From contig NC_079422.1 in assembly GCF_026213295.1 (NCBI RefSeq), positions 25,062,221 through 25,126,220 on the forward strand: 64,000 nucleotides of DNA. The letters are read 5' to 3'. This document shows, piece by piece, positions 54,776-64,000 of the stretch. The translations under genes were made by a program, and so were the position numbers. Below the pieces are notes generated by a model, which searched no databases, was not told the DNA's origin, and was given only the letters and a program-made list of their open reading frames with translations. The stretch comes from Gadus chalcogrammus. Taxonomy: Eukaryota; Chordata; Actinopteri; Gadiformes; Gadidae. The first letter of the stretch is position 1. Each line of letters starts with the position of its first letter.

Positions 54776-54965
54776 ATGAGAGAGTTCTCATTGCAGTCAT
54801 TCTTTAACTCATTCCTATCAGACGGTCCCTGTGAAAGAGATGACGGCGGACGCCATCGGCCAGCTGCTGGAGGCCCGCGGCTTCTACAGGAGGAGCCAGA
54901 AGGGAGAGGAGGTTCCCGAGGAGTTCCAGAACTTCCCCCTGCACGCCCCCAGAGACGAGCTCTGA
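53102..54965 (+). CDS. selenoe: Fish 15 kDa selenoprotein Fep15 / selenoprotein E (4 coding exons, in-frame TGA = Sec)
   Basis: Thioredoxin-like ER selenoprotein of the Sep15/SelM family, described so far only in fish. CDS join: 53102-53212, 53482-53558, 54387-54465, 54822-54965; 136 residues plus TGA. Signal peptide MWAFYLVVILAISADASG. Exon 2 reads APSVVG-TGA-SIKKMPELHQF, with the TGA at 53500-53502 as residue 44. Sep15 and SelM have a Cys near the Sec; here the preceding residues are VVG, so Sec is alone, the hallmark of Fep15. The fold continues ALYHNLEYDSSEEKEPRLIF, then TVPVKEMTADAIGQLLEARG, and ends HAPRDEL, an ER-retrieval type C-terminus. An in-frame ATG at 53090 would add four residues (MCRK). 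The SECIS follows in the 3' UTR. A nonsense-mutated pseudogene is unlikely because every other codon and splice site is intact. Confidence 0.94.
53482..53558 (+). CDS. selenoe: selenoe coding exon 2 with the selenocysteine codon
   Basis: APSVVG, TGA (Sec) at 53500-53502, SIKKMPELHQFLMERWAL, then TA. Ordinary ORF searches split or miss this exon because of the TGA. Acceptor CTGCCAG|GCT, donor TGTA|GTATCC. Confidence 0.93.
54117..54350. repeat. CT-rich tract in selenoe intron 2
   Basis: (CTGT)n, then CCCTCTCT and C-run interruptions, ending about 35 bases before the exon 3 acceptor. It probably serves as a very long pyrimidine tract. Confidence 0.92.
54387..54465 (+). CDS. selenoe: selenoe coding exon 3
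   Basis: Completes Tyr, then HNLEYDSSEEKEPRLIFYDD and RDKVVQ; HNL is shared with SelM. Acceptor CCTATAG|CCAT, preceded by about 230 nt of CT-rich sequence. Donor CAG|GTGAGG. Length 79 nt, so skipping would shift the frame. Confidence 0.93.
54706..54772. repeat. (AG)33 in selenoe intron 3
   Basis: Perfect dinucleotide tract 50 bases before the exon 4 acceptor. Complementary to the CT tract of intron 2. Confidence 0.96.
54822..54965 (+). CDS. selenoe: selenoe terminal coding exon 4
   Basis: TVPVKEMTADAIGQLLEARG, FYRRSQKGEEVPEEFQNFPL, HAPRDEL then TGA. The EMT...I..L....GFYR pattern is shared with SelM (EMTREEI..L...GFYR). This second TGA, at 54963-54965, is the true stop. Acceptor CTATCAG|ACG. 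Confidence 0.95.
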   Translation, partial: TVPVKEMTADAIGQLLEARGFYRRSQKGEEVPEEFQNFPLHAPRDEL

Positions 54966-55009
54966 GGGCCCCTAGTGGCCGCGGACCGCTGCTGCAGCCC
55001 TGTCGCTTA

Positions 55010-55059
55010 ATGACGAGTGGGGCTCCAAGGCTCAACTGTCAGCCCGGCCCCACTCCGAT
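55010..55059 (+). promoter_or_regulatory. SECIS element (type II) in the selenoe 3' UTR
   Basis: Directs selenocysteine insertion at UGA. ATGA (55010-55013) and CGAT (55056-55059) supply the UGAN/NGAU non-Watson-Crick quartet. GAGTGGGGC (55015-55023) pairs perfectly with GCCCCACTC (55047-55055). The unpaired AA is at 55027-55028, 12 nt past the quartet. A short extra helix GGCT/AGCC (55029-55032 / 55041-55044) closes a small loop, as in type II. It starts 45 bases after the stop codon. Confidence 0.92.
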
Positions 55060-55127
55060 AACCCCTCGACAGGCTGCGCAGTCCGAACTCAAAAATATAA
55101 ATTGTGAAAAATATGTGGTGTTATGAT

Positions 55128-55133
55128 AATAAA
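55128..55133 (+). terminator. selenoe polyadenylation signal
   Basis: AATAAA about 70 bases after the SECIS and followed by a T-rich stretch. It gives a short 3' UTR of roughly 190 nt, the expected architecture for a small selenoprotein mRNA. Confidence 0.65.
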
Positions 55134-55139
55134 AATTTG

Positions 55140-56780
55140 AATTGGCTCCATTGAAAGAATGTTTTTTTTTTCAATTTTCAATATAGGCCCATTATCCCGA
55201 TGCTATAGTTAAGAGATTTTTTATAAAAACAATAAATATGGGGACAAAATGTAAAGAGGAATTTTGGGGGGCCCAAAAGGCCTATGAGGCCCGGGGCTCC
55301 AGGCAATACCTGGTTAGCCTAATAGTACGTCCCGCCTTTGCCTATATCTTACACCTTTCCTTATCTTTGGCTCCCAGACCGTAGTCGGGGAGCACAGGGG
55401 AAACGTTCCCTAACCCTAACCCACTATGAAGGAGCAAGAAGCAACGTTGAAGGACCGTAGGCTACTAAACGCCCTATCCATTGTATGGGTTTGTAAAATG
55501 CTAAAATCAAATCAAATGTATTTATTAAGCACCTTTAATAAAAAAAAAAAAAAAAGGTAATTGGTTGGGTGGTGATATTAGGTTTTATTTGTGTTTTTGT
55601 CATGCCTGTCTACGCTTCAAACTCATGCATATTGCAAAAAATATGCAACAGCGCCCTCTGGGGTCACACTTTTCAGTGGGTCGCAGATTTCGGTGTAACG
55701 CCGACAGTGATCGGCGGTCTGCTGCTCATAGGTTGGAATGACACGGGCACTGATTATTGACGGCTGGGTACTTTATCACACAGTTTCAACAACCGACAGT
55801 ACACGTCTGCACCAAACATAACCGGACTCACCTAATAGGCGAGTTTCAGATCTTCTGCATTTGCGCGCATGCATGCACGAGACTTGTGAACATCAGCCAG
55901 AACTAATCAGAAACTGGTTCCCACAACGTCAAGTGGGACACAGGGTCCATGGTCTTCTGAATTATGTCTCTTTTGTTCTGGAGAACTAGGGTCATCCAGG
56001 AGATCATTCCAGAAGTCTTCCAGGAAATCCCAGCCAATCAGAAAGGAGGAGGAAGAAGACTTTACAGGTCAAATGGCCTTCAGCGACGAAGAGCGCCAAC
56101 AAGGTGTGCCCAGTAGGGTTAGACTAGAGCCTGAGGGGGATTGTTTTTTTTTACAATTTATTTTATTAAAACAGAAAATATGGTGGTCAGTATTTATACA
56201 TAGCCTGTTATTCTTGGTGTTTTAAAGTACCAATAATCACCACCTAGATGCATTCAAAACAGATTTCCCTATTGTGACAAATTTGAAAGACATTTAACAA
56301 TCCACTTCAAGTACTCTTTATTCATATTCTTCAAATTAACAATCGTAATCAATGGCCTCAGCCATAATGCAATATATCAAGAACCCATGCAAAACTGTAT
56401 GGCACTCCTTCAGATTCCCCTACTGCGATAGCCTGGTAACAGATCAAATAAATAGGCATTTGGTTCCATGTTAGATATTTACCAATCAACTCCTTGTTGA
56501 CTCCTCGATCATTGTCTACCACGTCTTTTCACATATTCGGCCTCATATTATGGCTTCATAGTCCTAAGATTGATATTGTCAGATCAGGTTCACCAGTAAG
56601 GATGCTTAAGCTGCTCAGCTGTCCCAATTCCCCAAAACAAAATCAGTAAAGATGAAGTATCTTTATTAATGAAACAAGTTTTCAAACATCATCTGAAGTA
56701 CTTGAAGTCCTCAAGGAATAAAACACAGATGCGGGGGAAAAGAGATGCCTTTAAAGAAACAAAGTGGAGCGACCCAGGGA
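55140..56780. other. Intergenic sequence downstream of selenoe, no gene seen
   Basis: AT-rich with an A16 run near 55540. CAGCGCCCTCTGGGG near 55648 matches only the inner half of the CTCF consensus. Confidence 0.4.
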
Positions 56781-56799
56781 CAAGTCTGGTTTGGGTTTA

Positions 56800-57200
56800 A
56801 GATTAAGGATGGTTAACTTTTACTATTGGTGTTTGGTTAAGTTCAGGCATTAGTGATTGTATTAAAGATTGTTTAGGTATTAGGAAAGAGTTTAGGTATT
56901 AGAGATGTTTAGTTAGAGGGTCAAGTTTGGGTATTAGGTTAGGTTGAGGTAAGCGAGTTTAGGCCTTTGAGATGTTTAGTTAGATGGTTCAGTTTAGGTA
57001 CTATGTTATGGTAAGAGTTTAGGCGTTTGAGCTCTTCAGTTAGATGGTTAAGTTTGGGTATTAGGTTAGGTTGAGGTAAGCGAGTTTAGGCCTTTGAGAT
57101 GTTTAGTTAAATGGTTCAGTTTAGGGTAAGAGAGTTTAGGCATTTGCGATCTATATTTAGATGGTTAAGTTTGGGTATTAGTTTGGCTTTTTGTTTTGTT
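56800..57200. repeat. Degenerate minisatellite of about 60 bp
   Basis: GTTTAGGTATTAG, GATGTTTAGTTAGATGGTT and GTTTGGGTATTAGGTTAGGT recur; the 120-bp stretch at about 56930-57050 is repeated nearly intact at about 57040-57130. Confidence 0.85.
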
Positions 57201-57269
57201 AGACAAGTTACTTTAGGCATTTTATGTGATTCAATTTAGGGCATTTGAAAGAAAGATCAGAAAGATTGT

Positions 57270-59420
57270 TAAGCTCAGGTTAGCTCCAGCTTTGTCCCTT
57301 TAGTCGCTCCCTTAGAAAGAGGGTTCAGAGATTACTGGGTCAGAAATACAATAGTTGGGGTCACAGAAATAAAAGGCATAAATCATTCAGGTAAACATGC
57401 TTTTCCTACAACATGGTGTGAATTACAGTACTTTGTTTTAAAGTTAAAATGGTAAAGTGGTAACAGTATGGTGTGTTGGAGGCAGGAGGAGTTGTAGGAG
57501 TTGTGGAGCTCCAAGTGGTTATGTCTGGGGTAGATTGGATTGTAGGTGTAGCCAGGGATCCTCAGGGTGGATGGGGAGTAGGCCACTGTTGTAGATCAAC
57601 TGTTCGGTCATCGTACTCTGAAATATATTTAAGGCAAAGAGGAAAGTCAGTCTCACAGTGTGCTGGCCGATTTAGAAGACATTTTCATCACCAAACGTGA
57701 AGGCCAATCAAAGACACAAATGCAGTAACAGCACCATCTGGCGTCAAACATAGGTCATTACATTCAGTAATTTAGGTTGGATTTGAGATCGATTTACAGG
57801 AGAGAAAAGGCTTCAAGTCATTACGGCAACAACATCAAAAACGTCAGTGATGGATTACCATCTTTCATCAATAAATGTATATGTTTAATTGATACAAGTC
57901 AGTTGGGCCATTCCCAGGGAGTCTTCAACCTTTTTATGAAAATTGGGAGGGATTAAGTTATTGCCGTTTGGTCCATTTAAGAATGAAATAACCATTTATC
58001 AAAGTTCTCACCTGGGTCTCTCCGCCATGGCAACTGCACAGCCATCTGCTATTCCATCGTGACCTGAAAAAAACAGTACTTTGTTGATCCCAAGTGAAAA
58101 TTAGTAATAGCAAGAAGGGCAAAAAATATACCAAGGGTAGGTATAAAAACTATACAAAGGATGGAAGCAAGCATTGTGTGAATGGGAAGGGCAATTATTC
58201 ATTTCTACGAATCTTAAGCATTAGCCAATATCAGTTTGACAAAGCGAAAAAAATTGAATCAAAAGCACACACTATGCGAGCATTATTTTGAGAGGGTATC
58301 GATGGATTAATTTTATTTAATGGCCCCAACCAAGTGTAAATGTATCTAACAGTGGCATTGTCAAGATGGACTGAAAGCTTCCCGAAATGTTAGTGTTGGG
58401 TTTGACAGGTTACATCATTATGACGTTGGGGATACGGTACCACTTTTATTCTGGGTGACCAAAAGCCCAGCTACAATTTGCTGATAAACCCAGCTACTCT
58501 GTCCTAGATTTTTCAGATGATAAGATTTACTTTATTGAACCTTTAATCGGTCTGATGAATTCACCTTTCCTGGACAAGAAGCTGGTTGGTCTTGACACCT
58601 CCCGCTGACCGCCACCGCAGGGACCTCCGACTGCGTCGCCTCAGTCCCTTCAGGAACACACGTGACCCATTGGCACACTGGACATTTGTTTTCTCCCCAT
58701 TAATGCAGTCCAACACTTCACACAGATGTCAATAGTGTATTTTAGTTAGTTATAGTTATTACTCCCAACCCCAAAAGCCAGCCACATGTAACACACATCC
58801 TGACTAGTCCTAGTGGCCGAGAATGCTTTCTTAACAGCCAGTCAGAATGAACACATCTGTATGGATTACTTTAGATCTGTACGATGAGTCGCTGTCCGTG
58901 TCATTCTAAACAATCCAAGCAAGCCATCAATATGTGTATTCCGTCGTCTTACCCTTCAGCATCTACAGAGCTGCACCACTCCTGGTCTTCCCTCCACCTA
59001 CAGCTTCCAGCGCCAGTCCTGAATTTGACAAACACTGTCGAACACTGATCTTGAAATTAAATGTTCAGGGGCCAACCCTACCCCTGAACAAAAATAATTC
59101 AAGACATTTCATTCATGGTTCAACGTTCATAAATAATTGTCAATGCTTAAATTCCTTGCAAATAAGTAATATGAAGGACAGCATGAGGCATATCTAGCAA
59201 GATGATTATGGTACAGTGAGAACCATATGTTTTTATACAGCAAACAATTTAACTCAAGTAAATTGCCATAGAAAGTTATAAACCTTACTTGCCTCAATTG
59301 CTGATGTTCGTACATATCTTGGAATGGACTTGGTGAAATTTGACAAAATATTGGAATGTAAAATTTGTAATTTTTTTTAATTTGCAGTACTACAAATCGG
59401 AATTTGCCGGTGTTGATGTT
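57270..59420. other. Intergenic sequence, no gene seen
   Basis: AT-rich unique sequence. No exon with family resemblance. Confidence 0.4.
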
Positions 59421-59424
59421 CATA

Positions 59425-59522
59425 GGACCAAGTGCAAGTACTAACAATCGCTAACAATCGCAAACCCATTCCCCGTCTACAGCAGCTATAGCTAGATCAT
59501 GCAGATGCTAGACAATTAAGTA
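59425..59522 (-). mobile_element. Dispersed retroposon R1, partial copy 4
   Basis: ACCAAGTGCAAGTACTAACA, CCATTCCCCGTCTACA, AGCTAGATC: the 5' half only, lying directly before the compound satellite. Confidence 0.6.
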
Positions 59523-59539
59523 ATATGAATAAATACAAC

Positions 59540-60015
59540 ACACAGGTTAGCTACCAGGCGAAACGCTCCCAGCCAGTTGTGTTGGAGAAAACTGCCTACC
59601 AGTCTACAAGGTGAAACGCTACCAACACAGTTGCGCTGGAGAGAATTACCTTCCAAGCTACCAGGTGAAACGCTCCCAACACAGTTGCGTTGGAGCAAAC
59701 TACCTTCCAAGCTACCAGGTGAAACGCTCCCAACAAAGTTGCGTTGGAGCAAACTGCCTTCCAAGCTACAAGATGAAACGCTCCCAACACAGTTGCGTTG
59801 GAGCAAACTAGCTTCGAAGCTACCAGGTGAAACGCTCCCAACACAGTTGCGTTGGAGCAAACTACCTTCCCGGCTACCAGGTGAAACGCTCTCAACATAG
59901 TTGCGTTGGAGCAGACTACCTTCCAAGCTACCAAGTGAAACTCTCCCAACACAGTTGCGTTGGAGCAAACTAGCTTCCAGGCTACCAGGTGAAACGCTCC
60001 CAACACAATTGCATT
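59540..60015. repeat. Array A, block 1 (54-bp minisatellite)
   Basis: About 9 units on the theme CAGTTGCGTTGGAGCAAACT - ACCTTCCAAGCTACCAGGTG - AAACGCTCCCAACA. 54 is divisible by three, so an 18-residue periodic frame stays open on both strands. Confidence 0.95.
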
Positions 60016-60160
60016 TACTGTACAGTCAGTATGTTTACATACACATCTTATAGCCAAAGAAGGTCGACTATATTCCCCAATTGGACAACTGCAATTGTCC
60101 GAGTACATATTTCAGATTATATTGCACAGAATAAAACCACATTGCAATGACTTAAAATCG
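60016..60160. repeat. Linker L, copy 1
   Basis: TTACTGTACAGTCAGTATGT ... GGTCGACTATA ... GAATAAAACCACATTGCAAT. Recurs at about 61130-61272 and 62446-62590. Contains the imperfect palindrome GGACAACTGCAATTGTCC. Confidence 0.93.
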
Positions 60161-60164
60161 AAGT

Positions 60165-60470
60165 GCATAAAATTGCAAGTAATAAAAATAATATAGAGCA
60201 TAGAATTGCAAATAATTAAAATCGTAGAGCATAGAATTGCAAATAATTAAAATCGTAGTGCATAGAATTGCAAAGAATTAAAATCGTAGTGCATAAAATT
60301 GCAAGTAATAAAAATAATATAGAGCATAGAATTGCAAACAATTAAAATCGTAGTGCATAGAATTGCAAAGAATTAAAATCTTAGAGCATAGAATTGCAAA
60401 GAATTAAAATCGTAATGCATAGAATTGCAAAGAATTAAAATCGTATTGCATAGAATCAAACCACATTGCA
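60165..60470. repeat. Array B, block 1 (31-bp AT-rich repeats)
   Basis: Units AATTAAAATCGTAGTGCATA + GAATTGCAAAG with a longer variant containing AAGTAATAAAAATAATATAG. Blocks 2 and 3 are at about 61275-61975 and 62590-63480. Confidence 0.95.
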
Positions 60471-60479
60471 AAGAATTTA

Positions 60480-60675
60480 AAATCGTTTAGCACAGAATAA
60501 AACCACATTGAAGCCATCAAGCAGCAGTAGCCTACAACTTCAGCGGCAGTCATCAGTTTGCAAATGTATGGAAAGTTGTAAAAAGGAAAGATTCAAAAAG
60601 GGAGAATCTACTGTGCATGTGTAAATCAGCTAATCGATCTCTTAAATTCAAACCTACCAAGCCAAAAACCAACAA
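60480..60675. repeat. Linker C, copy 1
   Basis: AAGCCATCAAGCAGCAGTAG ... GTATGGAAAGTTG ... GCTAATCGATCTCTTAAATT ... CAACAATTACG, almost identical at about 61975-62162 and 63505-63702. Confidence 0.95.
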
Positions 60676-61125
60676 TTACGCTCCCAACACAGTTGCGTTG
60701 GAGCAAACTACCTTCCAAGCTACCAGGTGAAACGCTCACAACACTGTTGCGTTGGAGCAAACTACCTTCCAGGCTACCAGGTGAAACGCTCCCAACACAG
60801 TTGCGTTGGAGCAAACTACCTTCCAAGCTAACAGGTGAAATGCTCACAACACTGTTGCGTGGGAGCAAACTACCTTCCAGGCTACCAGGTGAAACGCTCC
60901 CAACACAATTGCGTTGGAGCAAACTACCTTCCAGGCTACCAGGTGAAACGCTCCCAACACAGTTGCGTTGGAGCAAACTACCTTCCAAGCTGCCAGGTGA
61001 AACGCTCCCAACACAGTTGCGTTGGAGCAAACTACCTTCCAAGCTACCAGGTGAAACGCTCACAACACCATTGCGTTGGACCAAACTGCCTTCCATGCTA
61101 CCATGTGAAAAACTCCCAACACAGT
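60676..61125. repeat. Array A, block 2
   Basis: About 8 units of the 54-bp repeat. Some units carry CTCACAACACTGTTGCGT in place of CTCCCAACACAGTTGCGT. Confidence 0.95.
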
Positions 61126-61274
61126 TGCATTTAATGTACAGTCAGTATGTTTACATACACATCTTATAGCAAAAGGTCGACTATACTCCCCAATTGGACA
61201 ACTGCAATTGTCCGAGTACATATTTCAGATTATATTGCACAGAATAAAACCACATTGCAATGACTTAAAATCGG

Positions 61275-61975
61275 AGTGCATATAATTGCAAATAATTGAA
61301 ATCAAATAGAGCATAGAACTGCAAATAATTAAAATCATATAATGCATAGAATTGCAAAGAATGAAAAATCGTAGCGCATAAAATGGCAAAGAATTAAAAT
61401 CGTAGTGCATAGAATTGCAAGTAATAAAAATAATATAGAGCATAGAATTGCAAACAATTAAAATCGTAGTGCATAGAATTGCAAAGAATTAAAATCGTAG
61501 TGCATAGAATTGCAAAGAATTAAAATCGTAGTGCATAGAATTGCAAGTAATAAAAATAATATAGAGCATAGAATTGCAAACAATTAAAATCGTAGTGCAT
61601 AGAATTGCAAAGAATTAAAATCATAGTGCATAGAATTGCAAAGAATTAAAATCTTAGAGCATAGAATTGCAAAGAATTAAAATCGTAGAGCATAGAATTG
61701 CAAACAATTAAAATCGTAGTGCATAGAATTGCAAAGAATTAAAATCGTAGTGCATAGAATTGCAAAGAATTAAAATCGTAGTGCATAGAATTGCAAGTAA
61801 TAAAAATAATATAGAGCATAGAATTGCAAACAATTAAAATCGTAGTGCATAGAATTGCAAAGAATTAAAATCATAGTGCATAGAATTGCAAAGAATTAAA
61901 ATCTTAGAGCATAGAATTGCAAAGAATTAAAATCGTAATGCATAGAATTGCAAAGAATTAAAATCGTATTGCATA
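61275..61975. repeat. Array B, block 2
   Basis: About 22 units. It contains an internal duplication of about 240 bp (the series around 61440-61680 recurs at about 61685-61925). Confidence 0.93.
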
Positions 61976-62162
61976 GAATAAAACCACATTGAAGCCATCA
62001 AGCAGCAGTAGCCTACAACTTCAGCGGCAGTCATCAGTTTGCAAATGTATGGAAAGTTGTAAAAAGGAAAGATTCAAAAAGGGAGAATCTACTGTGCATG
62101 TGTAAATCAGCTAATCGATCTCTTAAATTCAAACCTACCAAGCCAAAAACCAACAATTACGC

Positions 62163-62440
62163 TCCCAACACAGTTGCGTTGGAGCAAACTACCTTCCAAG
62201 CTACCAGGTGAAACGCTCACAACACTGTTGCGTTGGAGCAAACTACCTTCCAGGCTACCAGGTGAAACGCTCCCAACACAGTTGCGTTGGAGCAAACTAC
62301 CTTCCAAGCTGCCAGGTGAAACGCTCCCAACACAGTTGCGTCGGAGCAAACTACCTTCCAAGCTACCAGGTGAAACGCTCACAACACCATTGCGTTGGAC
62401 CAAACTGCCTTCCATGCTACCATGTGAAAAACTCCCAACA
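62163..62440. repeat. Array A, block 3
   Basis: About 5 units; the shortest A block, indicating copy-number change between higher-order units. Confidence 0.95.
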
Positions 62441-62589
62441 CAGTTGCATTTAATGTACAGTCAGTATGTTTACATACACATCTTATAGCAAAAGGTCGAC
62501 TATACTCCCCAATTGGACAACTGCAATTGTCCGAGTACATATTTCAGATTATATTGCACAGAATAAAACCACATTGCAATGACTTAAAA

Positions 62590-63480
62590 TCGGAGTGCAT
62601 AGAACTGCAAATAATTAAAATCATATAATGCATAGAATTGCAAAGAATGAAAAATCGTAGCGCATAAAATGGCAAAGAATTAAAATCGTATAATGCATAG
62701 AATTGCAAAGAATTAAAATCGTATAATGCATAGAATTGCAAAGAATGAAAATTCGTAGTGCATAGAATTGCAAATAATTAAAATCACAAAGAGCATAGAA
62801 CTGCAAATAATTAAAATCGTATAATGCATAGAATTGCAAAGAATGAAAAATCGTAGTGCATAGAACTGCAAAGAATTAAAATCGTATAATGCATAGAATT
62901 GCGAAGAATTAAAATCGTAGTGCATAGAATTGCAAAGAATTTCAATCGTAGTGCATAGAATCAAACCACATTGCAATGACTTAAAATCGGAGTGCATAGA
63001 ATTGCAAAGAATTGAAATCACAAAGAGCATAGAACTGCAAATAATTAAAATCGTATAATGCATAGAATTGCAAAGAATGAAAATCGTAGTGCATAGAATT
63101 GCAAGTAATAAAAATAATATAGAGCATAGAATTGCAAATAATTAAAATCGTAGTGCATAGAATTGCAAATAATTAAAATCGTATTATGCATAGAATTGCA
63201 AAGAATTAAAATCGTAGTGCATAGAATTGCAAAGAATTAAAATCATAGAGCATAGAACTGCAAATAATTAAAATCGTATAATGCAGAGAATTGCAAATAA
63301 TTAAAATCGTAGTGCATAGAATTGCAAATAATTAAAATCGTAATGCATAGAATTGCAAAGAATTAAAATCGTAGAGCATAGAATTGCAAAGAATGAAAAT
63401 TGTAGTGCATAGAATTGCAAAGAATTAAAATCGTAGTGCATAGAATTGCAAAGAATTAAAATCGTAGAGCATAGAATCAA
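62590..63480. repeat. Array B, block 3
   Basis: About 28 units, the longest B block, with ATCGTATAATGCATAGAATT variants. Confidence 0.93.
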
Positions 63481-63702
63481 ACCACATTGCAAAGAATTTA
63501 AAATCGTTTAGCACAGAATAAAACCACATTGAAGCCATCAAGCAGCAGTAGCCTACAACTTCAGCGGCAGTCATCAGTTTGCAAATGTATGGAAAGTTGT
63601 AAAAAGGAAAGATTCAAAAAGGGAGAATCTACTGTGCATGTGTAAATCAGCTAATCGATCTCTTAAATTCAAACCTACCCAGCCAAAAACCAACAATTAC
63701 GC

Positions 63703-64000
63703 TCCCAACACAGTTGCGTCGGAGCAAACTACCTTCCAGGCTACCAGGTGAAACGCTCCCAACACAGTTGCGTTGGAGCAAACTGCCTTCCAAGCTACAA
63801 GGTGAAACGCTCCCAACACAGTTGCGTTGGAGCCAACTACCTTCCCGGCTACCAGGTGAAACGCTCCCAACACAGTTGCGTTGGAGCAAACTACCTTCCA
63901 AGCTACCAGGTGAAACGCTCACAACACCATTGCGTTGGACCAAACTGCCTTCCATGCTACCATGTGAAAAACTCCCAACACAGTTGCATTTACTGTACAG
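63703..64000. repeat. Array A, block 4 (cut by window end)
   Basis: Five-plus units and the start of another linker L (CATTTACTGTACAG). Confidence 0.95.

Larger units (their letters stand above)
59540..64000. repeat. Compound satellite: ~1.5-kb higher-order units with two nested tandem arrays
   Basis: Order per unit: array A (54-bp repeats), linker L (about 150 bp), array B (31-bp repeats), linker C (about 190 bp). The linker C landmark AAGCCATCAAGCAGCAG is at 60511, 61992 and 63532, giving periods of 1481 and 1540 bp. The satellite runs past the window end. Confidence 0.93.

Noticed and set aside
59577..61169. Open frames with an 18-residue period on both strands (GETLPTQLRWSKLPS type)
   Set aside because: The 54-bp repeat is a multiple of three, so stop-free frames persist; both strands are equally open and no signal or domain is present.
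60135..63480. 31-bp repeats as a CRISPR array
   Set aside because: Units are contiguous or contain slippage variants, with no unique spacers, and the genome is eukaryotic.

Overview
The window is vertebrate nuclear DNA, almost certainly from a teleost fish. Three spliced genes can be reconstructed by hand, and the rest is dominated by microsatellites, minisatellites and short retroposons. The teleost call rests on three points. One gene is the fish-restricted selenoprotein Fep15 (selenoe). Several tRNA-derived SINEs are of types I recall from fish genomes. The density of long (AC)n, (AG)n and poly-G/C tracts is extreme; that density is reminiscent of cod-like fishes, but this last step is only a guess. 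Prokaryotic features (operons, CRISPR, phage) are absent. || Layout: 1-8.4 kb is intergenic (CA/GT tracts, SINEs, a rearranged repeat cluster). 9.15-22.9 kb, minus strand, is mitochondrial proline dehydrogenase prodh in 13 coding exons (600 codons). 22.9-24.8 kb is a head-to-head intergenic region with a candidate TATA box. 24.8-41.6 kb, plus strand, is scarf2 (scavenger receptor class F member 2) in 11 coding exons (964 codons): signal peptide, EGF-like repeats, one membrane span and a long Pro/Ser/Lys-rich tail. Its 3' UTR probably runs to about 43.75 or 44.23 kb. 44.3-53.0 kb is intergenic and very repeat rich, including a roughly 30-copy 25-bp minisatellite and a full match to the CTCF consensus. 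53.1-55.13 kb, plus strand, is selenoe (Fep15) in 4 coding exons, with an in-frame TGA for selenocysteine and a textbook SECIS element in the 3' UTR. 55.1-59.5 kb is unremarkable. 59.5 kb to the window end is a compound satellite with units of about 1.5 kb, each holding two different internal tandem arrays (54-bp and 31-bp). || All exon joins were checked by codon phase and GT/AG boundaries, and protein identity by family motifs recalled from human PRODH, SCARF2 and the Sep15/SelM/Fep15 family. The genes are not an operon and have unrelated roles: proline catabolism, a cell-surface receptor, and an ER redox selenoprotein. || The most interesting observations concern prodh. At three exon ends (exon 9 donor, exon 11 donor, stop codon) the exon-end sequence itself has been tandemly amplified into the adjacent intron or 3' UTR, creating arrays of decoy splice donors or stop-codon motifs. 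Exon 11, whose skipping would keep the frame, lies between complementary (UG)n and (CA)n tracts in the pre-mRNA. I found no unknown multi-gene system; the novelty is in gene architecture and repeats.
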